From Porogramme epimiltina (Eukaryota; Basidiomycota; Agaricomycetes; Polyporales; Polyporaceae): a stretch of DNA of 64,000 nt. Location of the stretch: assembly GCA_900155495.1 (NCBI GenBank), contig FTLJ01000435.1, positions 36,292 through 100,291 on the forward strand, written 5' to 3'. Shown here piece after piece: positions 35,771-45,458 of this stretch. The notes under the pieces are model-generated. The model worked only from the letters and a program-made list of their open reading frames with translations, made no database searches and was not told the origin of the DNA. The number at the start of each line of letters is the position of its first letter. Position 1 is the first letter of the stretch. The position numbers and the translations under genes are program-made.

Positions 35771-36697
35771 GGCGGACTGGGAGAAGATGGGGATGACGGC
35801 CGTCGTGAATTCACTTCTGAGGTATAAATCGTGAGCTGCAATATGACTAGCAATGCTCCGGGGCCGTCTCTCTAGCGCATCGGACGGTCTTCGGTCTCCG
35901 GATGACTATCTGGGTACAATGCACTGGAGCTCGGCGTCGCATCCTGCGCTTCTTATCAACGCTTTACATAACGGCACGTCGTTGTGAATACCGTGTGATG
36001 ATCGGATGCGAGGTGTATTGGAGTCGTTCGGTTCCGGATTGCACTTCGTATACCATGCCTCATGACTCAGTATACATAAGAGAAGCAAGAACAATATAAA
36101 CTTACTACCACTTCACAATACTGAGCCGTCTCTACGATTCAGTCAGGCCAAGAAGCCATTTTGGTCCAGGCTTGCGCGAGTCATATAATCGCCTCCGATT
36201 GAGCCGACCTGGTCGGATCCATGCAACATTTATGGTCACAGGGCAGCATCGATGTCGTATTTAGCTCTGAACTTTGAGTGTGCTAAATGACGTGCGCTTC
36301 AGGATGTCGTCAGTCGATGGAAATGGAATGAGTGCCTGTGAAGTTCACTCACTATTTCAAACTTGGGCGGCCGAGGGGACAGGGCTATACATCAGCGCAT
36401 GCACGCGGTATCCACCCGGGCGTTGAAACCCGCCTATCTTCTCTTTGGCTCTGGGATGGGAAAACCCTAAACGACAGGCGGCTTACTCGTAAGCTCTCGG
36501 TTTAAGAACGGGGAAAGTCTATTGAGCGTCTTCATCTGTTTTGTCCGATGGTACGATGCTTTTTGTTTAATGATACTTTCTTTTTCTCCTGAAGACCGCT
36601 CGTCGCTGAGGAAGCTCCAACAAACAACTCGATGTATTTGCACTTTCGAATACAAGGTTAGGCAATTGCGAGGATCCTTAACGCGATCCTTAACGCT
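35771..36697. other. Intergenic region between the two esterases
   Basis: About 930 bases holding the promoter of esterase copy 1 (a TTTATAC element on the minus strand about 50 bases before its start) and the 3' flank of copy 2. No frame with family similarity is seen. Confidence 0.4.
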
Positions 36698-38135
36698 TCA
36701 CGCAGTCAAACTGAGAAGCCACTTCAACCCCTCATAAGAATCGCTGACCACTTTGATGGAAGTTTGGAGCGTTGGGGCAAAGTAGTAAACACCGTGCATG
36801 ATCCCGGGGTACCTAAGATAGGAAGTCAACTTTAGGGCCCCAAGGATTATTTGCACCCCGCACTTACTCAATGAGTTTCGTCGAAATGCCGGCCTCGCGC
36901 AGCACCCGCTCGTAAACGATGCCGTCGTCGCGTATAGGGTCCATCTCCATGACCTGGATGAACGCGGGTGGAAGGCCAGTATGGGCCGATGCCAAGAGTG
37001 GAGAGAGGCGCAGGTCACTCGGCGGGGCACCGTAGGCGTCTATGTATAAGCACAATGGTATCAGCAAACGGCCCGACCGACGTCGAACCATTGATGCTCA
37101 CTGAACAGGTTCAGAACACTCTCCCTGTTGAGCAGCGGCAGGTCTCCGTTTACGTCCCACGAGCGCGGGTTCAATTGGAACCTACGTAGTCCGATTTAGA
37201 CTTGAGTTTCTGCAGACAGGGGAATAGATTGGACGTACTTCTCGGGCCACGCAAGCGGGTGTACCACTGCAGGCTCCCGCAGGTATTGGCCCGTGAGAGG
37301 CTTCCCCGCGAAGAACGGATCATCGCGTGCTTGGAGCGCAATAGCTGCGGCGATATTGGCACCCGACGAGTCTCCACCAACAAGGAAACCCTTGGAAAGG
37401 GAAACATTGAATGATGCTGCGTGATCCGCCACCTGGACGACAACAAAAGATGAGCACAGCAACACAGCCATCCGTGAAACGTGGGCAACAAACCCATTTG
37501 ACGGCGGTGTAACTATCCTCGAAAGGGGCAGGGAAAGGGTGCTCAGGTGAGTGCCTACGAGTGGAGCCCGTAACACGTCGACTGTCAGTATACACGGTAG
37601 ATTCAAACCCATAAGGAACGCACCTGTATTCCACATTGGCCACGGCGACTTGCAACTCCACACAAATTATACGGAGGTAGTTGTCGTCCTGATCAATATC
37701 GCCCATCATCCACCCTGCCCTCATCGTTAGCCCTCATGCACTTGCACAACAATCCGTGGAGATGGGATGACGAACCTCCACCGTGGAACCACACGAGGAC
37801 TGGATACGTCGACCCAGGCGCCCCGCCGGCCGGCGTCAAAAGTCGAACGGGGATTTCCCCGCCTTCAACTGAAACGAGCTTGTCGGAAACGCCGTACTGA
37901 CTGTCTGCAATCAAGGTTCGGCATGGACTGTGTGAGCAAGTATAGTGCTAGAGATACAGGCACCAAGCATACCGGGGGGAAGACGCCCGCTCAAATGCTT
38001 GCTCGAGGCACCAGTGAGGACCTTGTTGTGTTCGCGCATATGTTGGTGGAGTGGGACCCCCGGAGGCGGAGGGGGCGGAGGGGAGAAGATGGGATCGTTG
38101 GCAAGGGCGTCCGCGAGCTCAGGAAGTAAGGGCAT
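36698..38135 (-). CDS. HSL-type alpha/beta hydrolase (carboxylesterase), copy 2
   Basis: Exons 38135-37973, 37904-37776, 37714-37624, 37554-37494, 37432-37239, 37181-37102, 37039-36868, 36812-36698 (334 aa). Exons 2 to 8 have exactly the same lengths as in copy 1 (129, 91, 61, 194, 80, 172, 115), so the two are tandem duplicates. HGGGW, YRHSPEHPFPAPFEDSY and MEMDPIRDDG are kept; the nucleophile motif is GGDSSGA instead of GGDSAGG, and the last exon reads YPGIMHGVYYF around the catalytic His. Intron 1 has a normal GTATGC donor. The N-terminus has a run of seven prolines after residue 15 or so. Neighbouring ICMT-like copy 4 is on the same strand 485 bases downstream. Confidence 0.92.
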
Positions 38136-38242
38136 CGTGTACGCTTGAGTGAGGGAAGAGTTAGAGAGGTGTTTCGAGGCAATCTCCAAGGTACTGGGGG
38201 ACCTGGCTATGGTTTCTCTGTTGGTACTAGGAGCAAGGGCGG

Positions 38243-38249
38243 CTTTATA
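38243..38249 (-). promoter_or_regulatory. TATA box of esterase copy 2
   Basis: TATAAAG on the minus strand, about 108-114 bases before the ATG at 38135. The rest of the 38136-38620 gap shows nothing else. Confidence 0.55.
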
Positions 38250-38620
38250 GGCATGTGTGTGAGTGGCCTTAAAGCAATCGGCACTCCAATGGTTGCCGGT
38301 CTACATGAAATGCAATGCGATGACGCGTCCGGCATCCGGGATTATCGGTGTTGAGCACTGCGGAGGGTTAGCACCCGATCACTGTATTCAGGGGCCGTGA
38401 TGGGGTTGAAGTAGATGGATCCCACCGTCCGAAACCCAACTCGGCCTGTGAGCCTCTCAACAAACAGATGGTATTCAGGCTACGGTATTCGCAGTCTAGG
38501 TTGGAACCACACTGTATACAGAGTTTTCGTCCCGGTTGGACTAGTGCTCCCAGATATCTGTCCAATGTCAAGTGGATTTAGTCGGTGAAATCGACGAAGA
38601 CGAGGGACGTGCCTGACCTC

Positions 38621-39435
38621 TCAGTACACGTACGGGATCAGCCTGTACGGTGTCTTTTCTGCCCACTTCTCCCACTTCTCGCCGAACTCCGCTTTCATCA
38701 CCCGGTCTTCTTCGCCCATCCTGCGCAGCAATCCCGCAGTCACACCGCATGCGTATACGGCGCTGGCAACGGCAACGGCTCTCCCCATAAACGTGCCCAG
38801 CCAGCCAGCCTCGGCAAAGTACGAACCGGGGCTGAATAGCAACATCAGGCTTCCCGTGGTCGAGGCCGCGAACCCCAGGTAGCTCGGGTGGCGTACAAAC
38901 GCGTACGGGCCATCCGTGACTAACTCGTGGCCATCAAGGACAGTCACCTGCCAGGTGTAGAATCGGCCGAGGGTGCGTTGGCACCATACCCGGAGCGACC
39001 CTGAGGCGGTACCGAGGAGGCACCCAGCGAGCGATACGCCCGTGAGGCGGAAGGATGGCCGGTGCGTTGAGGAGAATGGCAGGAATGTCGACAGAATGTG
39101 GGAAGATAGCGAGGAAGGGAAATGTTCGGCAAGGATGACCGCGGCCTCGATGACCGCTACGCCGCACATCATTATCTGTGAACCATACATGATTCATCAG
39201 GGGAAGACGATGACTATTTGCAAAAGACCCTCACCTTCACTGCGAGCGACGCAGGAAGTTGTATGTACGATGTTTTAGTGACCCAGTCTGGAACAGGGAC
39301 CTGAGCCTTCTCCGTTCCCACGTCTTCCGGAGGTCTTGGAAGCTTGGAGCCATAGTACGTGCACAACGCGTGCGACAGTAAGAGGGGAACTTTGAGTAAC
39401 GGCGTGGTGAGCACAGGTTGCATGAGCAGAGACAT
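38621..39435 (-). CDS. ICMT-like (Ste14-type) membrane methyltransferase, copy 4
   Basis: Exons 39435-39235 and 39175-38621 (251 aa), with the phase-0 intron after Lys67 shared by all four copies. N-terminal helix VLTTPLLKVPLLLSHALCTY. Signature: RVWCQRTLGRFYTWQV, HELVTDGPYAFVRHPSYLG, MKAEFGEKWEKWAEKTPYR. Opposite strand to copies 1-3, so the family was rearranged after duplication. It marks the right border of the enzyme cluster; beyond it no related enzyme is found before the lipase. Confidence 0.9.
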
Positions 39436-39482
39436 GGTGAGGGATAATATAGTCTCCTGTGAATTAGCTCCTAGTTATCCAA

Positions 39483-39489
39483 CTATATA
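39483..39489 (-). promoter_or_regulatory. Possible TATA box of ICMT-like copy 4
   Basis: TATATAG on the minus strand about 50 bases before the ATG at 39435; the distance is short but acceptable. Confidence 0.35.
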
Positions 39490-41478
39490 TGCCACGAGAC
39501 ATCGGCCGTTGAGCCGACGGTGTCCCGCAGCCATAGCAGACGAGCCATTGCTCGCGATATCGGACTCTATTCCACGTGAATCGGCGTGGGTAAGAGCTAC
39601 AAACTAAATAGCGGGTGCGTTTCCAAGGTCAGCGAAACGGGGCCGGAATACCAGAAGTCGAAGCAGCGGTGACTTACAATAGTCTGGCCTATAAACGGGT
39701 TGTTGGCAACCATACGGAGGTTCGATGACGCTGAAAAAAGGTGTTTCGAGGATGCCGCTCGTAAAGTGGCCTGATGTATGGCAGGCCTAAGGATAACTAT
39801 GAATGAATCTTCGAAAAATCAAGACGTGGCTTGGGGAGAAAGCTATTCTGGAGGCGTGGGAGCAATATGACGTCATGATATTTTCAACGACAGGCACGTG
39901 ACAGATAGCGCTCTAGGCGCTTATCACCCTGGCACCCTCTCGCGCTGCCCTCGAATTCGCCCAGCTGTAGTGTATTCTTTCGTCATTACCTATCTGAATT
40001 CACTCCAGATACTATAACCCCTTCTACTCTTCTATCCATCTTGCGAAATTTTCTGCTGGAGAGTCTTGGCTTGCAATCTGAGCTCGGTTCGCCGACTCCC
40101 CTGGGAGCCATTTTGTGTTTCAAGCCAGGGGTGCCAAGGTCACGTCTCGACCCGCGCTGCGTATCGGTGATACCGGTGATCTGCGCACCGCTCTCCTTGC
40201 GCCGCAGGCAGAGGATACGATAGTCCACGGGGTCAAGAAGCACGCGGTGAGTAGTCGGTCAACTACGGACCGTAGCCTCACCCCTAACCCGGTAAACCCA
40301 TGTGTTGACAGATAGATATACGTTTTCTACGGCGCCATCAATCGGCTTCAAAGGTACATATCACAGCAGGGTGCCACCAGCCCGAGGGCCCACAATGACA
40401 GCGTGGTTCTGGGAGGAAGCGACACGCATCCCATAGAATCGCCATTGTCACGCAGGTTATGGTGATATGAAGAGGCCACACGCGCATCTACGAGACCCCC
40501 AATCCTTATTCGCCTCAGTCGAATAGCAGATAGTCACAAGTACAATGTAGGTTGCCCTTCTGTGTCCGAAGGCACTGTCGATTTGTCCATTTCAATATTT
40601 GTAGAGATGGAAGCACGCGTTCGCACGCCACAACCTCATTGGCCACTGCCCAGCGACCAATCGGCGGCCACATAACCATGACCGGGACGTGGCGGTTCGC
40701 AGACAACCATGTTGGACTGTGTATGTTTCCATCCGTGCAGCCGATCGTGGAATTGTTAGGCTTTACGTTGCTCTCAGCGTCTCATCCGGACATCTGTGAA
40801 TGCCAGATAATCCTGTCTTCTCATCATCGACACGTTCGTGTGGACAGGTGTCGAATCAGCCGGACAAAAATGGTCACAGGGCCCTTAGGGCGGTCGTGTT
40901 ATGCTGCGCTAGATGTTCATGCTTTCGTCTGCTGACCTTTTCTGCTGTAGCGCTTCCCGTTGGATCGAAAACACATGCACCTTATGCGCCCTCGTGTGAG
41001 CTGTCCGTTCTCAGAAGCTAACAAACTCTATTGACCCCTCTAACTGTGGGCAGTACGCAGGTCGCTGGAAGCGGACTCGACACTTCCACTGTGCCTTCCA
41101 AACTCTCCCCGTGGGGTACGACTGCCTTCCCCATTCTCCATCAGGGACCGGATCAGTGACGACGGACACGACATGGTATTTGGCGCGACGTCTCCATGTG
41201 CTCGGTGTGGCTTCTCTTGCACATCCTCAGCGCCGTGTTGCCTAAATTTGCCCCTCGGTTCTGGCTCTGCGCTCCCGACGACCGCCTCGCGTGGGTCATC
41301 TGCGGTGTCCACCTGCCAGAATCAACGTGTTACCCGATCTCCTCCGGACCGTCTCACCTAAAAACAATGCTGGCATCCGGACGAGGCTCCGGCGAGAGAA
41401 GCCGCGGTCGCTGCTGAGACTGTGCAGGGACCAGACAGTTCATAAGATGTTCCCTCTTCCCTGCGCGTTGTCCCTCGG
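39490..41478. other. Intergenic region, no supported gene
   Basis: About 2 kb between ICMT-like copy 4 and the lipase. A stretch near 40130-40250 ends at a good donor (GTGAGT at 40247) and could be one exon of a lost gene, but I recognise no family in it. Other frames of 60-130 codons have no domain. Confidence 0.35.
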
Positions 41479-41486
41479 TATAAAAG
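41479..41486 (+). promoter_or_regulatory. TATA box of the lipase gene
   Basis: TATAAAAG, a perfect match, 119-126 bases before the ATG at 41605. Confidence 0.65.
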
Positions 41487-41604
41487 TCGGGCTGGAAGTC
41501 AGCATCTTCCTCCGTCGACATCCACTCGTCGTACACTCACCTCCCCATCCTCTCCAGAGGCTCCGCCCCACAGATTACTTCGGTCACCACCGTTCACCCC
41601 CAAA

Positions 41605-42823
41605 ATGTTAGGCTTCCTCAGCACCGCCTTCGCCCTCCTATTCATCGACTCCGTCTACGCCCTCCCCACCCTGCATGACAAGCGCGCCGCCACCCAACTC
41701 TCCAGCACACAACTGTCCTCCTACGCCCCCTTTACGCAGCTCGCGCGCGCGGCATACTGTGCCTCCAGCAAGCTCACGAACTGGAACTGTGGTGGTACGT
41801 TACTCACGCCACGCCGTTTGCCCGAAATAGACGCTGACCGCTTGGTCCAGAGGCCTGCGCAGCCGTGCCTGGGTTTCAGACTGCATTGACCGGAGGGGAC
41901 GGGAACGCGATCCAACTCTGTGCGTAGGCCAGACCGTTCAGTATATCCGTCTTGTGCCTGAGTGTGTCTCATGACGTCATTCCTCCGACGCAGACTATGT
42001 CGGCTACTGGCCCGCTCAGAACGCCGTCGTTGTGGGCCATCAGGGCACCGACCCTACGCAGCTGTACGTGTTGCGCGTGGATGGATACCTGTTGTGGATC
42101 TGACGTATCTGCAGCCTATCAGATCTCACCGACCTCAATTTCCCCCTGACCGCACTGAATACAACGCTCTTTCCTGGGGTTCCTTCGGGGGTCCAGGCCC
42201 ACGGCGGGTTCCTGGCGGAGCATGCAATGACCGCTCCGACAATTCTGACGGAGGTCAAGTCTCTTCTCTCGAGCACCGGCGCGAAGAACGTCATACTCGT
42301 GAGTGCGAACATATGCATCCTGCGGCATCATATGTTGAACGCTTATTATAGGTCGGACACTCGCTTGGAGGCGCCCTCGCGGAACTCGATTCCCTCTTCA
42401 TGACGCTTAACCTCCCTTCAAGCGTACACGTCAAGGCCGTCACGTACGGCACGCCGCGCGTCGGAAACCCCGCCTACGCGACATTCTTCGACTCCAAGGT
42501 GCGCATCTTCCCATGTCGTTCCACTCACCACGCTGTTCACGCTGCATGCGACGCTTCGCCGTGTCCAGGTCGCGGACTTCACGCGCATCAACAATGAACA
42601 GGACCCGATCCCCATTGTACCCGGCCGCGGCCTCGGGTTCGAGCACCCACATGGAGAGGTGCACATCCTCGGCACGGGCGATGCGTTCTCGTGCCCCGGC
42701 GACGACGACGCGACGGACTCGCAGTGCACTATCATGTCCGTGCCGAACATCCTCGTGAGCAATATCCTGAACCACCTTGGGCCATATGAAGGCATCTATC
42801 TCGGCACTGTTTTCTGTACCTGA
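41605..42823 (+). CDS. Secreted class 3 lipase
   Basis: Exons 41605-41794, 41851-41919, 41994-42063, 42115-42298, 42352-42498, 42569-42823 (304 aa). A signal peptide covers about residues 1-20 and a Lys-Arg at 26-27 could be a Kex2 site, as in fungal lipases of the Rhizomucor type. The nucleophile elbow GHSLGG holds Ser175; Asp232 in NEQDPIPIVP and His246 or His248 in GFEHPHGEVH complete the triad. VTYGTPRVGNPAYATFF is the usual strand after the elbow. Paired cysteines (for example in NCGEACA and in SCPGDDDATDSQC) suggest disulfides, fitting secretion. It hydrolyses acylglycerols or related esters outside the cell. The strong TATA box suggests inducible expression. Confidence 0.93.
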
Positions 42824-43963
42824 GGATAGGGAGCGAAGACTATTCTATGACTACTAGATGTTAGATTCGCGCCCCTAAGCGTGTATGTTAGGATACACAC
42901 AGTGTATACTAGATTAGGCGGCGCACTTGTGTTACTCGAATCGTGTGGTTTATACCAATGCGTCGTATAATCTGCAAAGTTGGAACTTAGCCTAACCATT
43001 AGAAAGTCAAGGAGTGGAAAAAAGAAAACTGGCACCAGGTTTTCCACTAATCACGTGGACGAAGGCACGTGAAAATTCTTAGTCTCCCTTGTTCAATGTT
43101 CTCTGGTGTTCAACATCTTTCGACAGTTCTTGCACCAGGATCTAAGAACGAATATTCCCCAGCACAACAAGTCCGTGCCGTAATCATTCCCTCGCGGAGG
43201 GTTATCTCCAAACTGGGCTCAGCCACTTCGACCTTCCACGTAATGTCTCGACATCTTGCCAGGCACATATAAGAACAAGTTAACCCCTTCAGCATCATGT
43301 TTCCGCGCGACTCGGAGCACCCTAGTTTTCCGTCTATCCTCCCAGTACATTCTGTCGATCGACGCGATCGGCGATGCAGCAGGCCCCTGCGCTGAACCCG
43401 ACACGCCGGATCTGCACTACGCCCGGCGGCCGGGTTCGCCCTCGACGCCGCATCGGGATCGGCAGCCCTGGGTGGCTTCAGAGAATGAAGAGACACAACC
43501 GTAGCGATGCCCTGCGGCGTCCTCCGCGTCCACCCGATCTCGATACCGCGCACACCAAGCGTCGCCGCACTCAGTCGGCGCGGGCGGCGGATCGACGGGG
43601 CGCACTAGGACAATGCAAGCATTCTGGGACCTCGAGCGGGTGCGCTGCGCGCGATTAAGCCCGTGGCGGCGGCCACGGTGAAGCGTCGCAATCACCGGTG
43701 CACGTTCTCCGGACGTGCAGAGACCAATGAACGAGTCTGGGCGCGCTGCTACCGACCGCCACAGCCACAGGTACATTACCTCTGGCATTTTGTCCGATGA
43801 CACTGCCGGCGGCAGCGCTCCCCAAGGCTTCATAGCGAATAAGCATACAAGGTCTTGATCAAACCCAACGCCGTAGAAGCTGCAAGGAAGGCCGGGGCTC
43901 CTGGTCCGCCATTCCCATCCCTGTGCAGCCGGCGGCCCAACAAGCTGTCGTCAACGATCTCCC
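42824..43963. other. Intergenic region, no supported gene
   Basis: About 1.1 kb after the lipase. Overlapping frames at 43110-43830 are open on both strands in GC-rich sequence without any domain; they may be remains of the damaged gene whose fragments follow. Confidence 0.35.
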
Positions 43964-44242
43964 GTGCAATATACGCCCAGGGACGGGTGGAACTACGTCA
44001 GCATTTACCGATCGCCATCACCCCACCTGTTTACACCGCTGTACGCCTCGCGCTGGGAAACCAGCTGGCTGATGGGTCGATGGATTTGCAAGGGTCTTCC
44101 GCCTGGATCTAGCTGCAGGGCTTCAAGGTCAACCCACCCAGTTCGAGTCTGTACACCAGCCTCCTCACAAGGTGGAATCCACATGGTGGGCGCCTATGTG
44201 CCGGGAGGGCCGATGAAGGCATTGATGGTGACGCAGGGGTGA
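43964..44242 (+). pseudogene. Gene fragment 1 (inverted duplicate), unknown family
   Basis: A 92-codon frame containing RDGWNYVSIYR and TPLYASRWETSWLMG. The second motif recurs in fragment 2 on the other strand. The frame has no good start, no stop context and no splice partners, so it looks like a piece of a duplicated gene rather than a working one. I do not recognise the family. Confidence 0.45.
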
Positions 44243-44811
44243 AAAAAAGAACGAATCAAGTAAAATAACGGCGACTCGGGGGATCGAACTTCCCAGCTGT
44301 TGCTCGTTTACCCAAAGCCAGAGACATTCCCATCAACGATCTTGACCACTATGCCACCTCCTCTCTATAACCCCACGCAAGTACCAGGTATATACCCCAC
44401 TTGTCTGACCTCACTTGTGGGACATTTCAACCCCACCCCTCGCCCAATTCCCTGAATTGAAGTCCTGATTACCTCTGGATGTGTTTTACTTAAACTATTG
44501 TTGATTATGGAATAGACTTGTATGTGCTCATTGACTCGAACACAGGGAGCATCTGGCCGTGACTGGCAGATGATGCTCAAAAACGCTAAGTCCCCAATCT
44601 GGCCCGCCAGACCCCCTGTGGGTGGCTACCAGCTGGCGAGCGCGCGCCAGCCACGCGCCATCTGGATTCCATCAAGCCCCGTCCTGAGCATGACCTTGTA
44701 GCCCTGCAGGTGGATTCCACACTCCACCAGCCGACTTCCCGCTGTAATGCCTTCCTGATCCCAGGTGGCCATCAGCCAGCTGGTTTCCCAGCGCGAGGCG
44801 TACAGCGGTGT
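44033..44811. repeat. Perfect 43-bp inverted repeat
   Basis: Arms 44033-44075 and 44769-44811 are exact reverse complements, separated by 693 bases. They encode the same peptide (TPLYASRWETSWLM core) on opposite strands. Short pieces beyond the arms also match but in a different order, so the region was rearranged after duplication. The tRNA-like unit lies between the arms. Confidence 0.85.
44242..44372 (-). other. tRNA-like RNA polymerase III unit (pseudo-tRNA or SINE head)
   Basis: On the minus strand an A-box match (TGGCATAGTGGTC, 44356-44344) is followed after about 50 bases by a B-box match (GTTCGATCC, 44288-44280) and then by a run of seven T (44248-44242), the usual RNA polymerase III terminator. 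The acceptor and T stems do not pair well when folded by hand, so it is probably not a working tRNA; a decayed tRNA, a tRNA-derived SINE or another small RNA gene are the options. No anticodon can be assigned safely. Confidence 0.5.
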
Positions 44812-45069
44812 ATCCAGCCCAGGCTCGTCGCCAGCGCTGTCAACGTCGTGCCCGTCCGTACGTCGGTGCGCCGTATAGTCCAGGTCAGTGCCCCAAGCAT
44901 CAACGCGGAGCATGGAGCGCTTCAAAATCAAAGACACTGTCATACTTGTGGGGCTGCGCCTTTGGCGAAGTCTATGTCGCGATCGCCGTCGCACGCACAC
45001 GAACGTTCCAGGCCAAAGTGAGGCATGGCGGGAGATCATGCGGCGCTCGAAAGCACCCGGGTGGGCCAC
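44626..45069 (-). pseudogene. Gene fragment 2 (inverted duplicate), unknown family
   Basis: A 147-codon frame with TPLYASRWETSWLM, then RLVECGIHLQGYKVMLRTG and LDGIQMARGW. It is longer and better kept than fragment 1. The N-terminal third is Arg/Ser-rich and may not be coding. It could be the last exon of a damaged gene or a short gene of its own; the family is not recognised. Confidence 0.45.
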
Positions 45070-45458
45070 AGCTAGATCGCGGGCGAGGGAATGCGGGTTA
45101 TGATACAGATCAGGGTGTAAGCAAGCTAGTATAGCTACGACGCCGGCTCGAGTCTAGCATAAGGGGGTGCGGGAGTACTGTGTATGCGTGCAGGATGGGG
45201 CGAAAGACGGTCCGCGGGACGGCGACAGGGAAAGACGAAAGCGAATGCGGGGGTGTATGTATCAATACAACGAAAACGTAGTTGACTTACTGCGGTACTA
45301 GTGGTGGGTCAGAACTTTGCTGCGCCTCCTAGGTAGATCACCAACGACGCCTGCGGCGCAAACAACCTCGGGGCCTCCTCGGCCTGCAAACACGACAGCC
45401 CACGAGCTGCAGACTTCAACGAACAGACGCGCGAGGGCGCGCTGGCGGTCGCGCGCCG

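Noticed and set aside
44242..44372. Functional tRNA gene
   Set aside because: A and B boxes and a terminator are present, but acceptor and T stems do not pair, so it was listed as tRNA-like only.
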